DNA of 64,000 nt from Clitoria ternatea (lineage: Eukaryota; Streptophyta; Magnoliopsida; Fabales; Fabaceae), in contig CM075672.1 in the NCBI GenBank assembly GCA_037962975.1, positions 127,334,001 to 127,398,000 of the forward strand, in the 5' to 3' direction. Below are positions 33,984 through 44,180 of the stretch, piece after piece. Within the stretch, counting starts at the first letter, position 1, and every line of letters begins with the position of its first letter. A program made the translations under genes and the position numbers. A model generated the notes under the pieces. It did not search any database and was not told the DNA's origin. It saw only the letters and a program-made list of their open reading frames with translations.

Positions 33984-35870
33984 TGATGGAATGGCAAAGG
34001 TTCAGAAATAAGAAGGTTCAAGCACAAAGACAATGGCTAAGAACAAAGAGATGAAGATACCTCACAAAGAGTTAAAGAAACATGAGCTATGGAAGACAAG
34101 GTAGATGTTATGATCTCAAATCATGAAGAACAAGCTCATAATTTGAAGAAGAATCAAGGAAACAAGGCATGAGGATCAAAGGAATAAGCCATGGGTCAAT
34201 ACATATAAAGAACATATCAAAGACCATGAAGAATTGTATCAGGTACATGTCCTAATCGATTACCACACTGGAATAATCGATTACCATAACTCTGTTTATG
34301 GTATAATCGATTACAATAAGAAGGACAATCGATTGCAAGGGTTCTGGAATATATCTAATCGATTACAAGGGAGAATTTCATCGATTACTGAGCTTCTGTT
34401 TTGTCCATAATCGATTGCACAAGTACCTAATCGATTACCATGCTGCGAGACATAAGTAAGAGCATCAGGTATCATTCATAATCGATTACAAGGAAAGGAA
34501 TAATCGATTAGAAAGGTTCTGTTTCATAGCTAATCGATTACAGTAGAAATGCTAATCGATTACCTGCTGCATAACACTGAAGATTTCAAAAGCTAATCGA
34601 TTAGAGCTCGAAGGCTAATCGATTACCATAGTGTCAGAACGTGGGAAAATGCTTTTAAGTGGAACTCCAGCTCATTTGTTCACTCCCACTTTATGCCCAT
34701 GCTAAGGTATCCGTTGGAGACAATGTGCAACGGCTGAAAACCCTAAAAATGGCTATAAATGAAGCATGGATTCAAGCAAGAGATGAGGACACACAAGAGG
34801 GGAGACCAAGGCACAACACAAGGCAACAAACATTTCTCTTCTTAAGGTCTTCTAACTAAATTTCTCTTGTATATTCTGCAACTCTTGATTCTAAACTTGC
34901 ATATTGCTTAAGAGTTGTTAGATTGTGAGTTTCAATTTGCATATCCTCTCTTGTTGAGAGTTAGAATTTGTGAGAGCTTTCATTTGTGTATCTACTCTAT
35001 TGAGAGAGTGTATTGATTGTAAACACAACACCAAACACAAGGTATTCACTCTAGGTTGAGTGGTTGTTCACTCTAGGTTGAGTGGTCACAAAGGTTGGGG
35101 TTCAACCTTTGGGTATTGAGAGATTGTGAGATTGGGTGGGTTGCCCTTTGCTTGTGAGGATTGAGTTCTTGAGTGTGGGACACTAGGAAGCTGCAATTGC
35201 TCAAAGCTTGTATCTCAAATCTTCAATAGTGGAATCCTTCAAGTGGGTTGCTTGAAGGCGAGACGTACACCGGGTTGGTGGAACTCGTTAAATTTGGTTT
35301 GCATTTCTCTCTACCTTGAACTCTTTATACAACTGCGCATATAAACTGTTTGTTGAAATGCATGAGCTGAATGTTTGAATCAAAGTTGTTGTTCAAGTAG
35401 AATACTTAACTCTGCATACCAAGTGTTTGACAATTTGCTTGAATCAATATTTGATGAAGTTCTTCAAGGTTGGAAATTGCTATAACTTGCCAAATATCTA
35501 GAACTTTGCTTCCTATCAACTCTTAGGTTATACTCGCTTAATTACTATCATCTATCTTATACTCACAAGCTGTTTGATAGATTGAATGAGTTGAATCTTC
35601 ATAGGAAACATCATATCATTTCTTAAATAAATCTATGCACTCTAACTGTTTGATAAATTGTTCAAACCAATAACTTGCTTGTTTATCACACTTTAAGCCT
35701 TATATTGTCATTACACATCAAGTGTTTCATAGTGTGATATGTGCATAAAAGTTATTGTATCTTCATTATTGCATCATTTGTATATTACTAACCATTTCCA
35801 AGGGGATTCCGCACGAAAATTTGAAACACTCAATTCACCCCCCTCTTGAGCGTTGAGGCCTTGGCTAACA
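33984..35870 (+). repeat. Left LTR of the gag-only copia
   Basis: 1,887 bp, TGATGGAATGG to TTGGCTAACA. It holds an array of about 14 AATCGATTA palindromes (34253-34625), a TATA-like GCTATAAATGAAG at about 34752 that would set the transcription start, and a doubled TTCACTCTAGGTTGAGTGG (35046-35084). Confidence 0.95.
34253..34625. repeat. Array of about 14 TAATCGATTAC palindromes in copia LTR (U3)
   Basis: CTAATCGATTACC or a close variant occurs every 15-50 bp, upstream of the TATA-like box. The core TAATCGATTA is a perfect palindrome containing two TAAT half-sites. Repeats in the U3 part of an LTR often act as enhancer sites; that role is inferred. The same array is in the right LTR at about 40836-41209. 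Confidence 0.9.
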
Positions 35871-35872
35871 AG

Positions 35873-35884
35873 TGGTATCAGAGC
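35873..35884 (+). promoter_or_regulatory. Primer binding site (initiator tRNA-Met)
   Basis: TGGTATCAGAGC, two bases after the left LTR. It is complementary to the 3' end of plant initiator methionine tRNA, the standard primer of Ty1/copia elements. Confidence 0.95.
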
Positions 35885-35925
35885 TTGACTCTTGCCACAA
35901 GGCTTAACAGCTGCAGGAGATCAAG

Positions 35926-37140
35926 ATGGCCTCCACTTCATATGATGCATTTTCAGAAAATGGCGCACTAAATAGACCTCCAATCTTCAATGGTAAAGAC
36001 TATACTATTTGGAAAGAAAGGATGAAAATCTTTATCCAAGCCTATGATCTCAAGGTATGGAATGCTATTCAATTTGGTCCTTTCATTCCCAAATACATTG
36101 TTGATAATATAGAATGTATGAAGCCCATGAACTTATGGACTAAAGAAGAAGAAAGAAAGGTACAATTCAATTTAAGAGCTAAAATTCTTATAACATTAGC
36201 ATTAGGACCTAACGAAGTTTCTAGAGTTACTAATTGTGACAATGCTAAAGAAATATGGGGAACTCTTGAAACAATTTATGAGAATGCTAATGATGATAAA
36301 GATGCAAGGACTAGTACTGCTTCTAGTCAAAATGATGGCTTCAAAATAGATTCGGAAGAAGAGACCATGGAATCGAAAGTGGAATTTACCAACCTTTGCC
36401 TTATAACAAAGCACTCCGAAGATGATGAGGTAAGTTCTCTAAACGAATCTAGTGATGATGAAAGTGAATTTGATAAAGATGAATTGCTAGAAGCTTTTGA
36501 AGAATTGCATAAAACATTTGTCTTGTTATCAAGGAAATATGCATGCTCTAAACAAACCATTTTGACTCTTGAAAAAGAATTGCATGATGTTCATATAGAA
36601 AAAGAAAATCTTAGAGTTCAAAATGATGAGTTAATAGCTCCAAATGTATCTCCTAGGACTTGTAATAATAATAAGGATTGTATGCTTATTGATAAGTGTA
36701 TGCTTCTTGAAAATAAGAATAAAGAACTAAAAGAAGCACTTAGCAAGCTCACACATAGTCAAATACCTCTAAGTGCACCTATTGAAAATCGAAGGCATAC
36801 ACTTGATAGAAGGAAACTAAGCCATTACAAGAATCCCTTTGTGCTCTATAAGGAAAAATCCAAATCCTCTCTAAGATGTACAAATCATGAAAGAAAAGGG
36901 AACTCATTGTCAAATTGTTTTAAAAGAAAGCACATAGAACATAATAGGAACCATTACCATCATACCATGACTTATTCATTGGATGCAACATGTTTCTATT
37001 GTGGAATATATGGTCATATATCTTCAAATTGCTTTGTAAAGAAATCTCGTCAAAAGAGCATGACAAAGGTATGGATTCCAAAAATAACTTTGAAATCCCA
37101 AACTAACAAGGAAGGACCCAACTCTCAAAGGGTACCTTAA
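35926..37140 (+). CDS. Copia gag protein (404 aa), nucleocapsid zinc knuckle present
   Basis: It starts at the first ATG after the primer site. The N terminus (NRPPIFNGKDYTIWKERMKI, then VWNAIQFGP) is the plant copia gag opening. It runs to KEIWGTLETIYENA at about residue 120. The rest of the usual gag helical domain is missing and the frame jumps into an acidic Ser/Asp/Glu-rich region (SSLNESSDDESEFDKDELLE), then a coiled-coil-like stretch. A CCHC zinc knuckle CFYCGIYGHISSNC lies at about residues 355-368, with a basic tail. Gag packages the RNA in cytoplasmic particles. The frame is fully open despite the internal deletion and the absence of pol, so gag may have been under selection or the copy is simply young. 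Confidence 0.8.
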   Translation: MASTSYDAFSENGALNRPPIFNGKDYTIWKERMKIFIQAYDLKVWNAIQFGPFIPKYIVDNIECMKPMNLWTKEEERKVQFNLRAKILITLALGPNEVSRVTNCDNAKEIWGTLETIYENANDDKDARTSTASSQNDGFKIDSEEETMESKVEFTNLCLITKHSEDDEVSSLNESSDDESEFDKDELLEAFEELHKTFVLLSRKYACSKQTILTLEKELHDVHIEKENLRVQNDELIAPNVSPRTCNNNKDCMLIDKCMLLENKNKELKEALSKLTHSQIPLSAPIENRRHTLDRRKLSHYKNPFVLYKEKSKSSLRCTNHERKGNSLSNCFKRKHIEHNRNHYHHTMTYSLDATCFYCGIYGHISSNCFVKKSRQKSMTKVWIPKITLKSQTNKEGPNSQRVP

Positions 37141-40100
37141 ATTTTTTGAAATCTTGTAGGAAAACTTCAAAGCAACAACTTCTCATTGAAGAATGACCAA
37201 AACTCATGGCCAAAGGAGATATCAAGTATTTCAATCTCCACTCCAAAAGACAAAGAAGAAGAATAGAGCAAGCCAAGATTATGATGACTCATCATACATC
37301 TAAAAGGGAACCATTCAAAACAAGGAAATGGACAAGAAGCTTCAATATGACTCACACAAGATGGATTGCACCGACAAAATCCAATGGACAACACTAAAGG
37401 TGGTACAACAAAAGGTGCAAGTAATTATCATATAATCAATGTTAACACTCATTCTTCATGAATCTTGATATGTGAATATCTAACCTTGATTTGATATGCA
37501 AGTTTAAGCATGAAAGGTGTTATGTTTTGAGATGAATGATATGAAATCTTGAGATGGATGAACAAATAATCTTAGGACCCCTTAAACTCATGAAATCCTT
37601 AGAATCAATGATGCATATGTATATAGTAATTGATGATTAGCAATGATTGATGATGAGTTTGATGAATGATTGTTTGAATAACATGGAACATGAAAATCTT
37701 GAGATTTAAGATGATTATGCACAAACATACATGAATCTTTGATAATGTTTAAACCCTTGATGATACATGAACTCTTGATGATATATCATGAATTCTTGGT
37801 TATTGCATGAATTCTTAAATGATGCATGAATGATTAAATATGAATTCTTGATGATGTATCATTTATAAGTTGTTTAACTAGTGGTATCTAAATAACAAAC
37901 ATCTTCCTGTAACAATGATATGAATTGAATTAGTAAGAGGAAGAGATCATGAGGACATAATCTTGATTATGTGCTTATCACTATGCCTAGATAATAAATA
38001 TATATATTGCATGTACAAGTGGTGTCTATGCTTTGAAAATCTATATAATTATGTTCCTAGAGATAAAGCATGTATGTGATTGCCTAGATTTTAACTTCAT
38101 GATTGTAACATCATAGGCATGAACATGAGAATATGTTAAGTGAAAATGTATGATCATGAGAATATGTTAAGAAACAATGCATGATATGATAAGTGATAAT
38201 GCATGCCATGATCAAACACCATGTATGTGCAAGTGGTATCTATCTTGATTGACTCTATAATTCTTATCTATGTCGTATGTTGGATGATGCATGATCTTGA
38301 CTGTGAAAAGAAGTTTGAAAATATGCATCATTGAGATTAAAAAGAATTTTTGAACAACATTATGAACAATGATGAATACTTGAATGCTAAAAATCTTGTG
38401 TTGAATGCTTAAATGTTAGTAATTGATATCAAGAGCTTAAATTAGCAAATCCATCAAGTGGTATCATGCATAACATCTAGATAACAAATGGTATGACATA
38501 GATGAGAGTATGACTTGCATTACACATGATGACCATTATATGATTTTGTGACTTATCTATATGCGTTACTAATTATCTATGCAAAATGCTTTCTCCTACA
38601 TATTTGAAAAATGCCACATGTGAATGCTTGACTAGACCTATATGTAACATCATAGGCATAAGATAAGAAGAGATTATTTTAAGATACAAAAGTCATATGG
38701 AAAGGAGTGAACATTTTGGCATATATTATAATACACTTGCATGAGTAAGCCAACAAGTTGTATTAATCATTCCATCTTTGCTTTGATACCTAGACACAAG
38801 TGAAATTGCATTAACAAGTGGTATCAACATCTATATTTATCCTTGTTAAATTACATGATTAAGGGGGAATTTTGTAACATTTCTTTTAACAAGTGATATC
38901 TATTGATGATATGTTATCTCTTTATCAAGTGGTATGAAAAATTGAGCAAATATTTTTTAGAAAACTCTCTTTCCAAAACAATACTGCATCAAAGACCCAA
39001 AATTGGTACAAACTCTTGTGGACTCAATGCTACTAACAAAATGCTTTGCAAAGAGTTTGTTAAGGTTATGTAGGATGACTCAAAATGGCAAATCAAACTA
39101 CCATACTGGGCGAACAAAGAATTATTCAAGGAATATAACATGGAAACAACAAAATGCCACACAAGGATGTGAAAAAGGGTATAAAACTTGCAAAATACCA
39201 AGGTATGATCGAATCCTTACTCTACCATCATGCTCCGTGAATTATTCAAATCATATTAACAAGTGGTATGAATAACGAATTTCACAAGCTACATATATCA
39301 CTTCATCCCTGCTCTGATACCTAGATATAAGCATACATTGTTGAAAAGCCTTCTATATTACTGCTCTGATACCTAGAAATGCATCAAGCCATATTAATGA
39401 AATGATTAACAAGTGGATTGTTATATGCAATGGTATCTAACCTTTGAGTGGTATTCATTCATATTATAGTATCTATTATTTCAACAATGGTATCTATTAA
39501 AAAGAGATCATATGCATTAAAAAGTAAACAAATGGTATCAGACTTGATTAAATTGACCTACAAGTGATATCAAACTTGATCAAATTGGTATAATCAATTT
39601 CACATGTTAATAAGTGGTATACTTTTTACAAATGGTATCAATTACAGTAGTAAGGGGGAGCATACACATGAATGATTATCCTTCATTTCACTTCTCTATG
39701 ATTATGTTTATGGCACTCATGCTCTTACTCAACTATATGCTTACTTGGAAAATTATTCTTGTGCATTTGATGATGCCAAAATAGGAGAAAACTATGTGCT
39801 TACTTGAAATGATATGTGAAAGAATAATGTGACGTTTTTGAAAATGATACTCACTACATGATTAGAATAAGTTAGCAATCAATCATATGCTTACTTGATG
39901 AATAAATTATGTGATTGCTTATTTACTCTAGATGCACTAAAATGGTATTTATCTTTGATCATGTTATGAGATTTGATTTGAAATCTCTCTTATGAAATGC
40001 TTAATCTCTCTTATTCAAATACATGAGTTTATATGTTGATGGCATAGAATATATTAAGGTGATAATCTTTTTGATGATGCCAAAGGGGAGAGATTAGTGG

Positions 40101-40490
40101 AAGGATCAGTAAAAAGAATAGGATGCCATTTATGCTAAAAAGGGGAGAGATATCATGTTTCCATCATTTGATACGTTTAAAACAACTGGCATAAGTTACA
40201 AGATTAAGGGGGAGGATAACCCTTAACTAGCATTCATTACATCATATAGGGGGAGAATACATATCAACATTGATTGTCATTATTCTGTGAAACTAACACC
40301 CCACGAGATGAACATTGGTTGTCATCATCAAAAAGGGGGAGAATGTGTTTAAATGTTGAAACAGGTTTTGATAATGACAAACGTGAAGACTAAGGCAAAG
40401 ACTCCTAAAGGAAGAAAGGATATTACCATGAAGCCAATATGATGAATTTGCAACACATGAATACAAGCCATATGGAACATTAATTGTCAT
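37141..40490 (+). repeat. Non-coding interior of the copia with repeated AAGTGGTATC phrases
   Basis: This is where pol should be; no pol motif is seen in any frame. The sequence is rich in TGATGCATGAATC-like short repeats (37440-38400). From 37870 to 39650 it has about 15 copies of (A)AGTGGTATC or AATGGTATC. The complementary phrase CTCTGATACCTAG occurs near 39318 and 39362, with CTTTGATACCTAG near 38780. These phrases correspond to the element's own primer-site region AAGTGGTATCAGAGC and its complement. The origin is unknown. Confidence 0.7.
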
Positions 40491-40510
40491 CATCAAAAAG
40501 GGGGAGAATG
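40331..40510 (+). promoter_or_regulatory. Repeated polypurine tracts before the right LTR
   Basis: CATCAAAAAGGGGGAGAATG occurs at about 40326-40345 and again at about 40491-40510. Other AAGGGGGAG runs lie at 40205 and 40250. Multiple purine tracts upstream of the 3' LTR are a feature of SIRE-type elements. The last one sits about 58 bp from the LTR, further than the usual position directly adjacent to it. Confidence 0.65.
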
Positions 40511-40567
40511 AAGTTGCATATGTAAGTATGCAAAGTAGTTTTGATGAATGCAAAGTATTCATGATGA

Positions 40568-42454
40568 TGATAGAATGGTAAAGGTTCAGAAACAAGAAGG
40601 TTTAAGCACAAAGACAATGGCTAAGAACAAAGAGATGAAGATGCCTCACAAAGAGTTAAAGAAACATGAGCTACGGAAGACAAGGTAGATGTTATAATCT
40701 CAAATCATGAAGAACAAGCTCATAATTTGAAGAAGAATCAAGGAAACAAGGCATGAGGATCAAAGGAATAAGACATGGGTCAATACATATAAAGAACATA
40801 TCAAAGACCATGAAGAATTGTATCAGGTACATGTCCTAATCGATTACCACACTGGAATAATCGATTACCATAACTCTAGTTATGGTATAATCGATTACAA
40901 TAAGAAGGACAATTGATTGCAAGGGTTTTGGAATATATCTAATCGATTACAAGGGAGAATTTAATCGATTACTGAGCTTCTATTTTGTCCATAATCGATT
41001 GCATAAGTACCTAATCGATTACCATGCTGCGAGACATAAGTAAGAGCATCAGGTATCATTCATAATCGATTACAAGGAAAGGAATAATCGATTAGAAGGG
41101 TTCTGTTTCATAGCTAATCGATTATAGTAGAAATGCTAATCGATTACCTGCTGCATAACACTGAAGATTTCAAAAGCTAATCGATTAGAGCTCGAAGGCT
41201 AATCGATTACCATAGTGTCAGAACGTGGGAAAATGCTTTTAAGTGGAACTCCAGCTCATTTCTTCACTCCCACTTTATGCCCATGCTAAGGTATCCGTTG
41301 GAGACAATGTGCAACGGCCAAAACCCTAAAAATGGCTATAAATGAAGCATGGATTCAAGCAAGAGATGAGGACACACAAGAGGGAAGACCAAGGCACAAC
41401 ACAAGGCAACAAACATTTCTCTTCTTAAGGTCTTCTAACTAAATTTCTTTTGTATACTCTGTAACTCTTGATTCTAAACTTGCATATTGCTTAAGAGTTG
41501 TTAGATTGTGAGTTTCAATTTGCATATCCTCTCTTGTTGAGAGTTAGAATTTGTGAGAGCTTTCATTTGTGTATCTACTCTATTGAGAGAGTGTATTGAT
41601 TGTAAACACAACACCAAACACAAGGTATTCACTCTAGGTTGAGTGGTTGTTCACTCTAGGTTGAGTGGTCACAAAGGTTGGGGTTCAACCTTTGGGTATT
41701 GAGAGATTGTGAGATTGGGTGGGTTGCCCTTTGCTTGTGAGGATTGAGTTCTTGAGTGTGGGACACTAGGAAGCTGCAATTGCTCAAAGCTTGTATCTCA
41801 AATCTTCAATAGTGGAATCCTTCAAGTGGGTTGCTTGAAGGCGAGACGTACACCGGGTTAGTGGAACTCGTTAAATTTGGTTTGCATTTCTCTCTACCTT
41901 GAACTCTTTATACAACTGCGCATATAAACTGTTTGTTGAAATGCATGAGCTGAATGTTTGAATCAAAGTTGTTGTTCAAGTAGAATACTTAACTCTGCAT
42001 ACCAAGTGTTTGACAATTTGCTTGAATCAATATTTGATGAAGTTCTTCAAGGTTGGAAATTGCTATAACTTGCCAAATATCTAGAACTTTGCTTCCTATC
42101 AACTCTTGGGTTATACTCGCTTAATTACTATCATCTATCTTATACTCACAAGCTGTTTGATAGATTGAATGAGTTGAATCTTCATAGGAAACATCATATC
42201 ATTTCTTAAATAAATCTGTGCACTCTAACTGTTTGATAAATTGTTCAAACCAATAACTTGCTTGTTTATCACACTTTAAGCCTTATATTATCATTACACA
42301 TTAAATGTTTCATAGTGTGATATGTGCATAAAAGTTATTGTATCTTTATTATTGCATCATTTGTATATTACTGACCATTTCCAAGGGGATTCCGTGTGAA
42401 AATTTGAAACACTCAATTCACCCCCCCTCTTGAGCGTTGAGGCCTTGGCTAACA
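40568..42454 (+). repeat. Right LTR of the gag-only copia
   Basis: 1,887 bp matching the left LTR end to end, TGATAGAATGG to TTGGCTAACA. The palindrome array is retained, with two copies mutated (for example AATTGATTGC at about 40912). Confidence 0.95.
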
Positions 42455-42545
42455 GTTGAGGATCTCAAGTTGTAGTAGGCCAATGCACTAAAGGCCCTGT
42501 AAGAAGAAAGAAATCAATTGTTGGCTGATAAGGCTCTTGTGAAAA
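42455..42545 (+). repeat. 91-bp flanking duplication, right copy
   Basis: Identical over all 91 bases to 33893-33983 and directly abutting the last base (CA) of the copia right LTR. After it the Tat remnant continues with GGCTGCCAGCTTGG. LTR elements normally generate 4-6-bp duplications. Confidence 0.95.
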
Positions 42546-42882
42546 GGCTGCCAGCTTGGTGCCAGAGCTTCAGTCTAAAATGAAGGACTTGAAAGAGAAA
42601 AGTGTACAAGCGCGTGAGGACTTCAAGGAGGCAATGGAGACCTGTGAGGTTGTCGTTGATGTAACTTTTAGTAGCACTATTCGACAAGTCCAACATCGAA
42701 ACTTACATATTGAATTGAATTGTAATAAGATAGGTGTCTTCTATGAATTTCATGGGGGACATCTATACAATGTAAATCAAGGTTGGTATAAGGAACTGAC
42801 GGACGAGCCTTACAACCTGTTGCCTTTGTCGATATCTCAGACTATGGAACCCAAACTAGTTTCTCCAGAGTCGCAAGGTTGA

Positions 42883-43270
42883 TGCTCTTGATCTACTATA
42901 GTTTTTTGGTCTTATTCCAAGATTGGCTTCGGTTAATTGATCCATATATTTTTTGTAACTTATCATTTTCTTGAATTATCAAGGCTAATGTACTTATACT
43001 TTCTATGCTTTTTTTATACTTTGGGCGTAGACCCAAATTCAAGTGAATGGCAAGTGTTTTTATTTTGAGCCTAAGCGATAACTATTGATGTTTCGATGTT
43101 AATGTATCTGCTTAACACGTGACCTTAAAGAATAGTGTCATAACTTAGTGTAAAAATGATGACGAAGTAATTTTGGCTTACCAACGTACACAATTTGTAT
43201 TAGATCACTGATGTTGATGTTGTTTAATAACTTGTTGCAAAATAATTATCTAAGTCATTTTTAGGTAATA
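42883..43270. other. Downstream region of the Tat remnant
   Basis: Follows the remnant antisense gene. The phrase GGTCTTATTCCAAGATTGGC is similar in placement to sequence after the first copy's stop codon. No further gene. Confidence 0.45.
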
Positions 43271-43645
43271 CATTTACATCAGTTTCTACTTGCACCGCTT
43301 GTCGGGGTCCGATATGAAGAAATAACCAATTCTCACCACTCATTGGGGGCTAAGTAGGCAATTACCAATATAGGTAATTGGGGTGCCACTCACAGGGTTT
43401 TGTTAATTATGCTCAAACAGGATAGTTAACTAGGTCACTCTAAGTGCAAGGGTTTCTACTTGCATCGTCGTCGAGGTCCGGTACGGCCTCATGACAGATT
43501 CGATTCTCACCACTCATTGAGGCCAAGTAGCTGATCACTATTTCTAATGGTCAAGGTGTCATTCGTTGAGGTCTGGTACAGAATCTCATAAGAGATAATC
43601 GATCCTCACCACTAGTTGGGGCAATTTTCCATGTGTAGACGTTGG
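43270..43645. repeat. Three diverged tandem units (TTCTCACCACTCATTG...)
   Basis: Units containing GTTTCTACTTGCAYCG, GAGGTCCGGTA and ATTCTCACCACTCATTGRGG occur at about 43286, 43448 and 43553 (last partial). They lie where the first Tat element has its 47-bp and 66-bp arrays, but the sequence is different. Confidence 0.7.
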
Positions 43646-44180
43646 TGGTAAGGGATAATGCAATCCTGAATGTGACATCCCTTTATCATTTCCTAATGTT
43701 TCTTCTGGGTAAAGTTAAAATCAATAAAGAATTTTCACATTTAAGACTTGCCCGACCATAAATAATAAGACCTTAAAGGCCATGTCACCTGGGACCACTT
43801 CAAACCTCTCAAAAATCCTTAAACTTAGACATGCCCATCCTGCCTCTCGCTTGAGCAAGCCCCTTCTTGCTCAAGCGAGAATCAACCATAAACGTTCTCC
43901 TAAAATCTCGCTCAAGTGAGCCCATCCTTGATTGAGCAAGATTGTGTTGATAGGGTCCTTAGCAAGTTATCCACTACTTGTTATAGTATAAAATAAATGT
44001 CATTTCATTGGGGGTTGTTGTAATCTAAAATAATCAGTTTTAAATAGTTTAAGCGGGAATGTGATTTAAAAACATGGATTTAATGCGGAAATAAAATTTA
44101 AGCTAGGAAACTAACATAAACAGCAATGTAAATTACAAGGATTCAAATAATGAGAAATTGGATTTGGATTTCATCTATCT
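43646..44180. other. Degenerate retroelement debris with CGCTCAAGCGAG motifs
   Basis: 43850-43945 has four copies of a CTCGCTTGAGC or GCTCAAGYGAG palindrome, the same motif as the array at 47600-47975. The rest is AT-rich and unassigned. A phrase GTGACATCCCTTTATCATTT near 43671 resembles an LTR start but no partner end was found. Confidence 0.45.

Larger units (their letters stand above)
33984..42454 (+). mobile_element. Gag-only SIRE-like Ty1/copia retrotransposon (8.47 kb)
   Basis: Two 1,887-bp LTRs (33984-35870, 40568-42454), each TG...CA, differ at about 30 positions by eye (near 1.7%). After the left LTR comes an exact initiator-Met primer site, then one open gag frame. About 3.4 kb without coding potential follows, ending in repeated AAAAGGGGGAGAATG purine tracts before the right LTR. 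Protease, integrase, RT and RNase H are absent. The gag type and the multiple purine tracts resemble the SIRE group of soybean. It must have relied on enzymes from a partner element. It interrupts the second Tat remnant. Confidence 0.9.
30180..42882 (+). pseudogene. Second Tat antisense gene, remnant split by two insertions
   Basis: Three pieces align in order with the spliced gene at 11453-14089. 30180-30376 reads KIDEVSFKHSFFKVKVNSGK and then NHEHILLTGVAYSVDE, continuing after the solo LTR at 33042-33124 (QEYSQLNKISCKILLGEES). An 82-bp GT-AG intron (33125-33206, GTAATG...CTTTTTAG) lies at the same place and phase as in the first copy. Exon 2 material runs from 33207 to 33983 (KKLKDEVEDLK-type coiled coil with several stops) and resumes after the copia insertion at 42546-42882 (TIRQVQHRNLHIEL...VFYEFHGGHLYN). 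Stops and frame changes show it is dead. Its value is that two diverged copies agree on the intron. Confidence 0.75.
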
